A stretch of 6,318 nt of DNA from Deltaproteobacteria bacterium. Its GTDB lineage: Bacteria > Desulfobacterota > BSN033 > UBA1163. Made by a program: the position numbers and the translations under genes. Below the pieces are notes generated by a model, which saw only the letters and a list, made by a program, of their open reading frames with translations, ran no database searches and had not been told where the DNA came from. Of this stretch, positions 1-5,927 are shown one piece after another. The DNA lies in contig VGRU01000209.1 in the NCBI GenBank assembly GCA_016875255.1, forward strand, positions 1 through 6,318, read 5' to 3'. Position 1 is the first letter of the stretch; every line of letters begins with the position of its first letter.

Positions 1-523
1 CAAAGATGACCACCTTCGCAGGAGGAACGCCTGATGCCCCGCAGAGCAGGACTCCCCTGCCCCCGTACTTCGCCTCCAGGCACATGCCTCCGGCAAGGAC
101 CGAAGCCCTTCCCGCGATCTCACTCATCGGCCTGAGCAGAGGAAGCGAGCCGTTCTGTTCCTGCACAGTCTCATAACCCATTCCGATGATGCGAGATTCC
201 AGTAACCTCCGGGTGAGAGCTTCGCTCGCCGCAAGGTGGAGATAGGTGAACAGGATCTTTCCGGGTTTCAGGAAAGGAAACTCCTGTTCCTGAGGCTCCT
301 TTACTTTGACGACCATATCAGCTTCATTCCATATCTCCCCGGCGATTTTGATGAGAGTGGCCCCAGCTTTTTCAAACTCTGTATCAGAGAAACCGCTTCC
401 TGCTCCTGCGCCTTCTTCGACCAGCACTCTGTGGTGATGCGAGACAAGGGCATCCACTCCCTGGGGAGTCATAGCCACCCTCTTCTCTCCGGCTTTGATC
501 TCTTTTGGAATTCCGATGATCAT
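1..523 (-). CDS. ald: Alanine dehydrogenase, N-terminal part (cut by window edge)
   Basis: Alanine dehydrogenase catalyses the NAD-dependent, reversible deamination of L-alanine to pyruvate and ammonium in the cytoplasm. The 174 visible residues begin MIIGIPKEIKAGEKRVAMTP, the family's opening signature. Arg15, Lys75 (in KVKEP) and His96 (in TYLHLA) fall exactly on the substrate-binding and catalytic positions known in mycobacterial Ald. The segment LPLLRPMSEIAGR near residues 125-137 is also typical. The window ends at VVIF, just before the expected Rossmann GxGxxG loop, so about half of a roughly 370-residue protein is visible. The ATG at 521-523 is preceded by a purine run (GGGGGAT) 14 bp after the transaldolase-family stop codon, so this is the third gene of the operon. 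Its likely role is to recycle alanine made by the aminotransferase two genes upstream. Lysine-pathway and transhydrogenase relatives share the fold, but the residue match favours Ald. Confidence 0.93.
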   Translation of the reverse strand, partial: MIIGIPKEIKAGEKRVAMTPQGVDALVSHHHRVLVEEGAGAGSGFSDTEFEKAGATLIKIAGEIWNEADMVVKVKEPQEQEFPFLKPGKILFTYLHLAASEALTRRLLESRIIGMGYETVQEQNGSLPLLRPMSEIAGRASVLAGGMCLEAKYGGRGVLLCGASGVPPAKVVIF

Positions 524-537
524 CTTATCCCCCAATG

Positions 538-1731
538 TTAACCACACTTGGCGGCCAAGCGTTTCGCAATAAAATCAACCATCTCTTCCGTGGCTTTTGA
601 AAACTCCTTTGCAGTGACGATCATGGCGGTATGAGAGACAAACTCGTCAGGGGTCAATCCATCCTCATCATAACCCTTTTCGAAATAAGGAATTCGCAAT
701 AATCTATCGAGAACAGCCTTTGGAATTTCCTCGTCAATCTGAGCTTTAAACTCCGTTCCATCAAGATATTCGAACGCCCCTTCGATAAAAGAGGGAGGGC
801 AGGTGAAAACGATATCCCCGCCCGCTAATTTCTCTAAATGCCAGCAGTGTTTTTTACCGTCCATCTCCGGGCTCATCCTCATGGAGCAGATGAGCATCTT
901 GCTCGGGTAACCCCTCTCCTTCAGAAGCCGATAGGCTTTTTTGAAGATGGCGATCTCTGCCCACCGGACATCCGCCTCGGAAAGGTCGATTTTCAGTGAG
1001 TCCGCCTCTTTCCGAAGATCTCCCAGGTCCCCATAGCGCGCGGTCATATGGGTGATAACAGACCTCCACCGGGTCAAATCGACTCCGTTCTGCTTCGCTA
1101 TCTCCAGCCCTTCTTTGACCGCTTTCGCACACGCCATTAACTGGGAAAGAACAAAAGTGAGGGTATTGTTCGTCGAAATTCCTTTGGAGGTAAGAAACCG
1201 GATGACCTCATACCCTTCCCTGCTTCCCGGGACCTTGATCATCACATTGGGGCTGAGGCTTGCCAGCTCGAGGGCCTGTGAGATCATCTTCTCCTTATCG
1301 GTCAGATTTCGGGGGTCCACCTGGCCGGAAAGGTATCCGTAACGGTATCCGGATCGTTTAAAAATCTCCAGATACATCTCCGCTCCTTTTTGAACGATCA
1401 CCTTGTAGGTCATCCAGAAGAGGGATTCTTTGTCGATGCATGGATTCTGTTCAATCAGGTTATCGATGATCTGGGTCACAAATGACTCTTGTGCTTTGAT
1501 CACGCCGAGAGAGAGAGGGGGATTGGTCGTCACTCCGCGGAAGAGGGTTTTCTCCGGATGTTCGGGGTCATAGAGCCTCTTTAGATGCTCCCGGATCTCT
1601 TCTGTCTTGCCCGAAGCGGCTTTCTTCAAAACTCCCTCCGCCCATGAATCGTAAACAAGAGGCGAAGAATCCCACCAGATCTCCAGCCCGGGATGGGTCT
1701 CCATCAACCTTTCAAAGGGGTTCTTCTTCAT
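538..1731 (-). CDS. Transaldolase-family Schiff-base aldolase/transaldolase, divergent
   Basis: This 397-residue protein belongs to the transaldolase family (PF00923 type), cytoplasmic class I Schiff-base enzymes. By eye against E. coli TalB: Asp21 (IWWDSS) matches Asp17; Asn70 in TTNP matches Asn35; Lys166 in MIKVPG is the Schiff-base lysine (Lys132); Thr190 in NNTLTF matches Thr156; Arg232 and Arg285 match the two phosphate-binding arginines (181, 228). Two positions differ. Gln137 (SGQVDPRN) replaces the catalytic Glu96, and Met229 replaces Phe178. Gln at the first position is what fructose-6-phosphate aldolase has. The protein is longer than TalB (about 317), with an extended region around residues 36-66 and a long C-terminus. 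It begins with an ATG overlapping the aminotransferase stop by 4 bp (ATGA), with AAGGAG 8 nt upstream, so translation is probably coupled. Retained phosphate-site arginines suggest a phosphorylated or similarly anionic substrate. Family is near certain; reaction and substrate are unknown. Confidence 0.88.
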   Translation of the reverse strand: MKKNPFERLMETHPGLEIWWDSSPLVYDSWAEGVLKKAASGKTEEIREHLKRLYDPEHPEKTLFRGVTTNPPLSLGVIKAQESFVTQIIDNLIEQNPCIDKESLFWMTYKVIVQKGAEMYLEIFKRSGYRYGYLSGQVDPRNLTDKEKMISQALELASLSPNVMIKVPGSREGYEVIRFLTSKGISTNNTLTFVLSQLMACAKAVKEGLEIAKQNGVDLTRWRSVITHMTARYGDLGDLRKEADSLKIDLSEADVRWAEIAIFKKAYRLLKERGYPSKMLICSMRMSPEMDGKKHCWHLEKLAGGDIVFTCPPSFIEGAFEYLDGTEFKAQIDEEIPKAVLDRLLRIPYFEKGYDEDGLTPDEFVSHTAMIVTAKEFSKATEEMVDFIAKRLAAKCG

Positions 1732-2840
1732 GCGCGTTTCTCCTTCTTCCTGTTATCAAAGAACCGTTTGATTGCCTGGACGCAGAGGGAGTTCTCCTCA
1801 TGCGTGCCCAGACTGATGCGGAAGAAGCCGCTCCGTCCCCGGAAGGGAGCAAAGTATTTGAGCATGGCGCCTGCCCTGTCAAAAACATAATCAACCACCT
1901 CTTTGCCTGTGACTCCTGCATCCGTGGCATCGATGAGCACATAATTGCCGTGGGAAAAATAAGGCTTGACCCCCGGAATCTTAGAAAGTTCCTTGCAGAC
2001 ATATTCCACGCCCGCATTGTTGTAAGCCGCCTTCCGCTTCAACTCCTCTTCCTCTTCAAGGGCGGCTTCTGCCGCAGCAATGGAGAGAAGGCTCGTGTTC
2101 CAGGGCACCTGCATCTTTCGGAAGTAGCCGATCAGAGTTTCATCGGCCAGGGCATATCCGAATCGAATTCCCGCCATCCCGTAGGCCTTGGAGAAAGTGT
2201 GAGCGACGATGATATGATTAAACTGCCTGATCAAAGGAGCCTTTGATTCATGTTCCGGATGATATTCCAGATAGGCCTCGTCGATCATGGTCGGAATCCC
2301 AAGCTCAACAATCTTCATGAGGTCTTCGTCCGGGATGAAATCTCCTGTGGGGTTGTTCGGGGTGCAGATGATGATGAATTTGGTTCGGGGGGTGACGGCC
2401 CGGAGCATGGCCGGTATATCGTACTGAAGCTCAGGGGTCAGGTCCACAGTCACCACGCTTCCTCCCACGGCTCTGGCCCGAATGCCATAAAGGGAGAAGG
2501 TAGGATTGGGAAGGAGCACTTCGTCTCCGGGAGTGACAAAGAGCCTCATGACCATATCGATGATCTCCGATGAGCCGTGGCTGAGATAAACATTCTCCGG
2601 CCCAAGGTCGTACTGTTTGGCAATCTTCGCCCGCAGGCGCGGCCCATTGTCAGGATACCGATTTCCCACCTTGGCGGCCTCCACGACGGCCTGAATGACC
2701 TTCTCCGAAGGCGGAAGGGGATTCTCGTTGATCATCATCCGTTTGAGCTCCGGTCTGGACCAGGCGACCACCAGGTCTTCGGTATCATAGGGTTTGACCT
2801 GATCAATCCACGGCACAAGGTAACGCTTCAAATCGCTCAT
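1728..2840 (-). CDS. HisC-like PLP aminotransferase, fold type I (class I/II)
   Basis: This 370-residue cytoplasmic PLP enzyme is close in architecture to histidinol-phosphate aminotransferase. Motifs in order: N-terminal INENPLPPS (37-45); RYPDNG (61-66); SHGSSEIID (87-95), the cofactor-phosphate loop; NNPTG with Asn162; DEAYLEY (187-193) with Asp187 against the pyridine nitrogen and Tyr190; HTFSKAYGMAGIRFGY with Schiff-base Lys218 and Arg226; and the carboxylate-binding Arg341 in FFRISLGT. The start at 2838-2840 is chosen because AGGAGG lies 4 nt upstream; an in-frame ATG at 2897 has no such site. Nothing else here is histidine biosynthetic. The partners are a transaldolase-family enzyme and alanine dehydrogenase, so a catabolic transaminase using pyruvate as acceptor is more likely (inference). 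Other HisC relatives, such as the CobD-type decarboxylase, cannot be excluded. It is first in its operon, below a probable GntR operator. Confidence 0.9.
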   Translation of the reverse strand: MSDLKRYLVPWIDQVKPYDTEDLVVAWSRPELKRMMINENPLPPSEKVIQAVVEAAKVGNRYPDNGPRLRAKIAKQYDLGPENVYLSHGSSEIIDMVMRLFVTPGDEVLLPNPTFSLYGIRARAVGGSVVTVDLTPELQYDIPAMLRAVTPRTKFIIICTPNNPTGDFIPDEDLMKIVELGIPTMIDEAYLEYHPEHESKAPLIRQFNHIIVAHTFSKAYGMAGIRFGYALADETLIGYFRKMQVPWNTSLLSIAAAEAALEEEEELKRKAAYNNAGVEYVCKELSKIPGVKPYFSHGNYVLIDATDAGVTGKEVVDYVFDRAGAMLKYFAPFRGRSGFFRISLGTHEENSLCVQAIKRFFDNRKKEKRA

Positions 2841-2844
2841 AAAA

Positions 2845-2850
2845 CCTCCT
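2845..2850 (-). promoter_or_regulatory. Shine-Dalgarno site of the aminotransferase gene
   Basis: AGGAGG on the minus strand sits 4 nt before ATG at 2840. It is the strongest ribosome-binding site in the window and decides the start codon against the longer reading that begins at 2897. Confidence 0.85.
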
Positions 2851-2862
2851 GTTTTTGATAAA

Positions 2863-2937
2863 GGTTTGAGGATCGCTACGCTTAAGGATGGAGGCAAATG
2901 GCTTTAGCCTCATACCTCAAGCCCCGCGAAACGGGGC
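2863..2937 (-). other. Structured 5' leader of the aminotransferase operon (nested hairpins)
   Basis: Read on the minus strand, the leader first shows a GC-rich hairpin, GCCCCG-TTTCG-CGGGGC (2937-2921). A longer stem follows, TTGAGG (2920-2915) pairing with CCTCAA (2871-2866). It encloses a further stem, ATGAGGC (2913-2907) with GCCTCCAT (2895-2888, one bulged C). The outer stem can be lengthened to nine pairs with one mismatch, but then competes with the first hairpin for bases 2921-2923. No T-run follows any stem, so these are not ordinary intrinsic terminators. I recognise no known riboswitch class. It may be a regulatory leader, or a palindromic extragenic repeat that landed in the untranslated region. 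Confidence 0.5.
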
Positions 2938-2971
2938 GCTCCTCCTGCCTTTATCATCATCTTGACCTAAC

Positions 2972-2989
2972 TACCTATCTATACAGGTA
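2972..2989. promoter_or_regulatory. Probable GntR-family operator (18-bp imperfect palindrome)
   Basis: On the minus strand the site reads TACCTGTATAGATAGGTA. Fourteen of the 18 positions are symmetric, with outer arms TACCT/AGGTA and a central TATAGA. HutC-subfamily GntR regulators commonly bind palindromes of this length with AT-rich TATA or TATAGA cores; PhnF-type sites are an example. It lies just downstream of a TTGACA element and about 170 bp past the 3' end of the gntR gene. Binding here would block transcription of the aminotransferase operon. The regulator match is inferred from position and form. Confidence 0.62.
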
Positions 2990-3012
2990 ACAAGGAAAAA
3001 AATTTTTGTCAA
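2977..3012 (-). promoter_or_regulatory. Putative promoter of the aminotransferase operon
   Basis: A consensus -35 box, TTGACA, occupies 3012-3007 on the minus strand and is followed by an A/T-rich tract. The -10 box is uncertain: at 17-bp spacing the hexamer is the poor TACCTG (2989-2984), while the better TATAGA (2983-2978) sits at 23 bp, which is long. Either choice lies inside the palindromic operator, fitting repression by steric block. The predicted transcript begins near 2970, giving a leader of about 130 nt. Confidence 0.5.
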
Positions 3013-3024
3013 GATTATTTTTTT

Positions 3025-3120
3025 GTCACCCTGAACCATGCCCTGAACTTGTTTCATGGGTTGGTTCAGGGTCTGGTCTTTCAATACGATTAGATGCTGA
3101 AACAAGTTCAGAAGCATGAC
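3025..3120. repeat. Palindromic intergenic repeat element (REP/MITE-like)
   Basis: The 96-bp element is bounded by GTCA (3025-3028) and its inverse TGAC (3117-3120). It contains two inverted-repeat pairs. CTGAACTTGTTTCA (3043-3056) is perfectly inverted at 3098-3111 (14 bp). ACCCTGAACCA (3028-3038) is perfectly inverted at 3062-3072 (11 bp, spacer 23). I recall similar CTGAACTTGTTTCAG palindromes as dispersed intergenic repeats in several bacterial lineages; that is memory, not a search. The copy separates gntR from the aminotransferase promoter. No T-run follows the stems on the gntR coding strand, so it is not a canonical terminator, though it could still stabilise or end the gntR transcript. 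Confidence 0.72.
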
Positions 3121-3157
3121 ATCTTCCTCCGATCTAATATTTCTACAGCAACCCGTT

Positions 3158-3919
3158 TTACCCCTTTAAATCGTACCGATACTTCCCGGATTCCACTTCG
3201 AAGATATACTTGTCTCCCCGGTGGAAGGCATGGAGGACCTCTACGGGAATGTTCTTGGAATCGTAGATCACGCTTTCGAGAAAGATTCCCGGAGAACGGG
3301 GAGGAACCCCTAACAACCTGGCATCTTCATCGGAGAGAAGGGTGGCGCGGAAGGTCTGGATCGACCGGTGAAGCTCCACGCGGAACTTCTTGGTCAGGAG
3401 ATGGTAGAGGGAACCGGTCAGCCGCATCTTTAAAATGGCCTTATACTCCTTGTGGGGGAGGTAACTCCGTTCGATGACCAGAGGAATGCGGTTTCCAAGA
3501 CGGAGCCGCTCCGTGAGAATGACCAGTTTCTCCTTTCCCAGCATCAGCTTCTCGGCCACATCAGCAGGCGCTTCGATCACGGACTTGCTGAGGAGTCTGG
3601 TCTTGGGGGAAACCCCCATGTGGATCATATCATCCGTAAAACTGGAGATGTGCTGGAGGGTATATTTGACGGGCTGGATCGTCCGGCCGATGACAAATGA
3701 TCCCACGCCGTTTTTCTTCTGGACGATCCCTTTGGTCACCAGGTCGGAGATCGCCTGCCTTACGGTATTCCTGTTGACCTTGAAAAGATCCGCTAATTTC
3801 GACTCCGAAGGCAATTTATCGTTCACCGCATAGCGGCCCTTCTGAATCATCTCCGTCAGCCAGTGGCTGATCTGTAAATACTTGGGAACCCCCGGATCTA
3901 AATGGAATGTCTCTGCCAC
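3158..3919 (-). CDS. GntR-family transcriptional regulator, HutC subfamily (UTRA domain)
   Basis: This 253-residue cytoplasmic DNA-binding protein has the two-part build of the HutC subfamily. Residues about 10-77 form the winged helix-turn-helix: LPSESKLADLF (36-46), recognition helix NRNTVRQAISDL (49-60) and the wing GVGSFV (71-76). Residues from about 94 to the end form the UTRA ligand-binding domain, with FTDDMIHMG, IPLVIERSYLP and the closing strand YIFEVESGKYRYDLKG. Length is normal for the family. The start codon is GTG at 3917-3919 with GGGAG 6 nt upstream; no better ATG exists. UTRA proteins usually act as repressors released by a small ligand, often a sugar phosphate, amine or organic acid. 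The gene lies between the transporter genes and the enzyme operon and has the same orientation as both. It likely represses the operon through the palindrome at 2972-2989. I saw no comparable site in its own upstream region. Its ligand is unknown. Confidence 0.93.
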   Translation of the reverse strand: MAETFHLDPGVPKYLQISHWLTEMIQKGRYAVNDKLPSESKLADLFKVNRNTVRQAISDLVTKGIVQKKNGVGSFVIGRTIQPVKYTLQHISSFTDDMIHMGVSPKTRLLSKSVIEAPADVAEKLMLGKEKLVILTERLRLGNRIPLVIERSYLPHKEYKAILKMRLTGSLYHLLTKKFRVELHRSIQTFRATLLSDEDARLLGVPPRSPGIFLESVIYDSKNIPVEVLHAFHRGDKYIFEVESGKYRYDLKG

Positions 3920-4015
3920 GGATATCTCCCTTTATGTTAGAAAATAAGGAGCCCGTTCAACGGTAAAGGCAACGGTGTCTGAACTGTTAAATTAGGTTTA
4001 TCGTTGTCGACGCTC

Positions 4016-4081
4016 GTATCGAAGCTCGTGAATAGAATCTGGATGCTCGAGCTTCGTCTCCCGAGCTTCTTGCTTCGATAC
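4016..4081. repeat. Nested inverted repeats built on CGAAGC/GCTTCG
   Basis: GTATCGAAGC (4016-4025) is perfectly inverted as GCTTCGATAC (4072-4081). Inside, CGAAGCTCG (4020-4028) is perfectly inverted as CGAGCTTCG (4048-4056), and CGAGCTTC recurs at 4062-4069. Because the arms share the same core, several mutually exclusive hairpins are possible. The low-complexity CGAGC/GATGC/TCGAAGC vocabulary looks like degenerate short-sequence repeats between operons. A regulatory role is not evident. Confidence 0.6.
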
Positions 4082-4152
4082 CAGCATCGTCACCGGTAAC
4101 CCATTTTCTTTTTACCCCTTACCCACAGACTATTTTCATGGTTCGTGAATAG
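4026..4152. repeat. Direct repeat TCGTGAATAG, two copies
   Basis: The 10-mer TCGTGAATAG occurs at 4026-4035 and again at 4143-4152, 117 bp apart, the second copy starting 18 bp beyond the permease stop. Two copies could mark a past duplication or the ends of a degenerate repeat patch. Ten bases twice in a low-complexity spacer is weak evidence alone. Confidence 0.4.
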
Positions 4153-4160
4153 CCTAGAAA

Positions 4161-5927
4161 TTATCTCGATGAAACCATTCCGCCCAAAGCGGAGCGGCCG
4201 GTCACCAGGCGCATGACCAGCAATGCCCCGATTACAATGGCCACCACAACCGTGCACATCGCATTGGCGCTGGCAGTCCGGCCATCCACATCGAGGAAGA
4301 TGATTTCGATGGCCGCTAATTTGATCGTTGCCGAAATGAGAAAGATGACTGCGCTGATCGTCGTCATGGCTCTCATGAAGAAGAAGGTGGCGGTGGAGAA
4401 GAAGGCCACTCTCGATAGGGGAAAAACAACCCTTGTAAAAGTCGAGATCGGTCCGGCTCCGAGGCTCACAGCCGCCTCCTCGACCGACTTGTCGATCTGT
4501 TTCAGATTGGCAATGCTGGTCAGCACACCCAGGGTGAAATTGCAGATGACGATGTTGATGATGATGATCCAGATCGTTCCATAGATGAAGAAGTAAGGCT
4601 TGTTAAAAGCCAACACATACCCCAGCCCCATCACCACCCCGGGGATGGCTGCCGGCAAAACACTCAACGTGTAGAGGACCTGCTCTCCCTTCGGCTTTTT
4701 CTTCTCGATGATATAACCAGCGAGGAGCGTCAGGGAGGCGCCGGCGATCGCAACAACAATGGAGACAAGAAGGCTGGTCCAGATGGGCGCATATTTATAA
4801 CTGATCATCGTTCGAAAGGTGCTCTCGGGCAGGACCGAGGTCCAGAAGTTTGTCCAGAGAGGGGCATGGGCTCCAAGCGATGGGAAGTCAAAATGTTTGA
4901 GGGTCAGTGAAAAATCATATGGCCAGGTCTTTACGAACGACCCAAGGAAGACCGTGGCAAAGACGATGAGAATGGAGAGGCAGATCAGTCCACAATAGAG
5001 AGTAAATCCCCACTTCTTAAGAGGTCTGGAAGGCTGCAGGAAAGGCCTGGCCTGGCCGCTGATCAGGGCATAGCTCTTTCTCGTCAGGTAATAGTTGATG
5101 GCAAAGGCTCCGATGGAGGGAACGAGGAGGATGACGCTGATGGTCGCCCCTAAGTCGAAACGCTGAAGCCCGAAGACCTGCGAGACGATCTCGGTTGCGA
5201 GAACCGAATAGTTCCCGCCGATCACGACGGGAATCCCGAAATCGGTGATCGTGAGGTTGAACGTCAGCGCGGCCGCGCTCGCAATTCCGTATTTCGCTGA
5301 AGGAAGCGTCACCTTATAGAAGGTCTTCAGGGCAGAGGCCCCCAAGCTCTGGGCCGCCTCATCCATCCGGGTGTCCACCGCGGAGAGAGTGGTATAGAGG
5401 ATGAAGAGGGCATTTGGAAAACAGTAGAGACATTCTCCTATGATGATGCCCGTGGCTCCATAGATGTTCCAGTCCGTGCCTAATAGATATCGTGTGATCA
5501 AACCATTTCGGCCAAAGAGGAGGATGAGAGCCAGGGCCTGGATGATGGTCGGAGCGATGAGGGGGAGGGTCGAAATGGTGTAGAAGATCCCCTTTCCTGG
5601 TATCGTTGTCCGGGTCAACCCATAGGCAAAGAAGAAGGCGGTCACGGTCGTAATGATCATCGTGACGATGGAGACGTAGATGCTATTGGTGAAAGACCTG
5701 AAGATCCTCGGACTGGAAAAATAGGCCACATAGTTTTCGAAGGTCAGTTTTCCTTCTTTTAAGAAACTGAGCCTGCAGATATCCACCACCGGGTAGAGAA
5801 GAAAAAAGACAAGAATGGCTAGAAAGAAGGCAAAGGCCACTCCTGTGATCAATCTGTCCGGGGTGATGGCCCGCGATAAAAAAGAGGATGAAACCGTGGA
5901 GAAGCGGTCGATCTCAGGTCGGTTCAT
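4161..5927 (-). CDS. ABC transporter permease, fused two-domain, iron(III)/2-aminoethylphosphonate family
   Basis: This 588-residue inner-membrane protein fuses two permease halves, so one chain can supply the whole channel. The first membrane segment spans about 28-49 after a short cytoplasmic N-terminus. The first half ends near residue 285, and the second starts with a segment near 306-328. Each half carries an EAA loop that docks on the ATPase: DEAAQSLGASALKTF (189-203, closing Pro209) and EEAAVSLGAGPISTF (483-497, closing Pro503). LPLIAPTIIQALALILLFGR (121-140) and the segment DFGIPVVIGGNYSVLATE (229-246) resemble FbpB-like and putative 2-aminoethylphosphonate permeases. The ATG overlaps the ATPase stop by 4 bp (ATGA), so the two are co-translated. 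Substrate cannot be read from permease sequence: Fe(III), phosphonates, polyamines and organic anions all occur in relatives. Next to deaminating enzymes, an amino-bearing organic solute is more likely than iron (inference). Confidence 0.9.
   Translation of the reverse strand: MNRPEIDRFSTVSSSFLSRAITPDRLITGVAFAFFLAILVFFLLYPVVDICRLSFLKEGKLTFENYVAYFSSPRIFRSFTNSIYVSIVTMIITTVTAFFFAYGLTRTTIPGKGIFYTISTLPLIAPTIIQALALILLFGRNGLITRYLLGTDWNIYGATGIIIGECLYCFPNALFILYTTLSAVDTRMDEAAQSLGASALKTFYKVTLPSAKYGIASAAALTFNLTITDFGIPVVIGGNYSVLATEIVSQVFGLQRFDLGATISVILLVPSIGAFAINYYLTRKSYALISGQARPFLQPSRPLKKWGFTLYCGLICLSILIVFATVFLGSFVKTWPYDFSLTLKHFDFPSLGAHAPLWTNFWTSVLPESTFRTMISYKYAPIWTSLLVSIVVAIAGASLTLLAGYIIEKKKPKGEQVLYTLSVLPAAIPGVVMGLGYVLAFNKPYFFIYGTIWIIIINIVICNFTLGVLTSIANLKQIDKSVEEAAVSLGAGPISTFTRVVFPLSRVAFFSTATFFFMRAMTTISAVIFLISATIKLAAIEIIFLDVDGRTASANAMCTVVVAIVIGALLVMRLVTGRSALGGMVSSR

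Larger units (their letters stand above)
3920..4160. other. Intergenic spacer between permease and gntR
   Basis: These 241 bp hold no plausible gene. They contain inverted repeats (4016-4081) and a direct repeat (4026-4152), listed separately. Just upstream of gntR is an A/T-rich stretch with TTGAAC (3960-3955) and a TAACAT-like box at 3939-3934, but the spacing is only 15 bp, so the gntR promoter is not convincingly identified. No hairpin followed by a T-run was found after the permease stop codon; read-through from the transporter into gntR remains possible. Confidence 0.5.

Noticed and set aside
1644..2246. Long plus-strand open frames opposite the aminotransferase, transaldolase-family and permease genes
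   Set aside because: They are antisense shadows of strongly supported minus-strand genes, with no recognisable protein features or ribosome-binding sites.
2841..2897. Longer aminotransferase reading starting at an ATG at 2897
   Set aside because: The extra 19 residues run through the structured leader, resemble no aminotransferase N-terminus and have no ribosome-binding site, while ATG at 2840 has AGGAGG 4 nt upstream.
2910..2960. A 16-codon leader peptide (ATG at 2960, TGA at 2910-2912)
   Set aside because: No good Shine-Dalgarno site precedes it, it contains no run of regulatory codons, and an ORF this short is expected by chance.
3011..3024. A/T-rich run next to the promoter read as a terminator T-tract
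   Set aside because: On the plus strand it would follow the TACCT palindrome, but that palindrome is weak and no convergent plus-strand gene needs a terminator there.
3025..3120. Intrinsic terminator for gntR
   Set aside because: The stems are strong, but on the gntR strand they are followed by A-rich sequence, not a T-run, and the arms are widely spaced.
5390..5400. TGGTATAGAGG resembling a GntR/PhnF-type operator half
   Set aside because: It lies inside the permease coding sequence, encodes conserved LYTTL residues and lacks a matching second arm.
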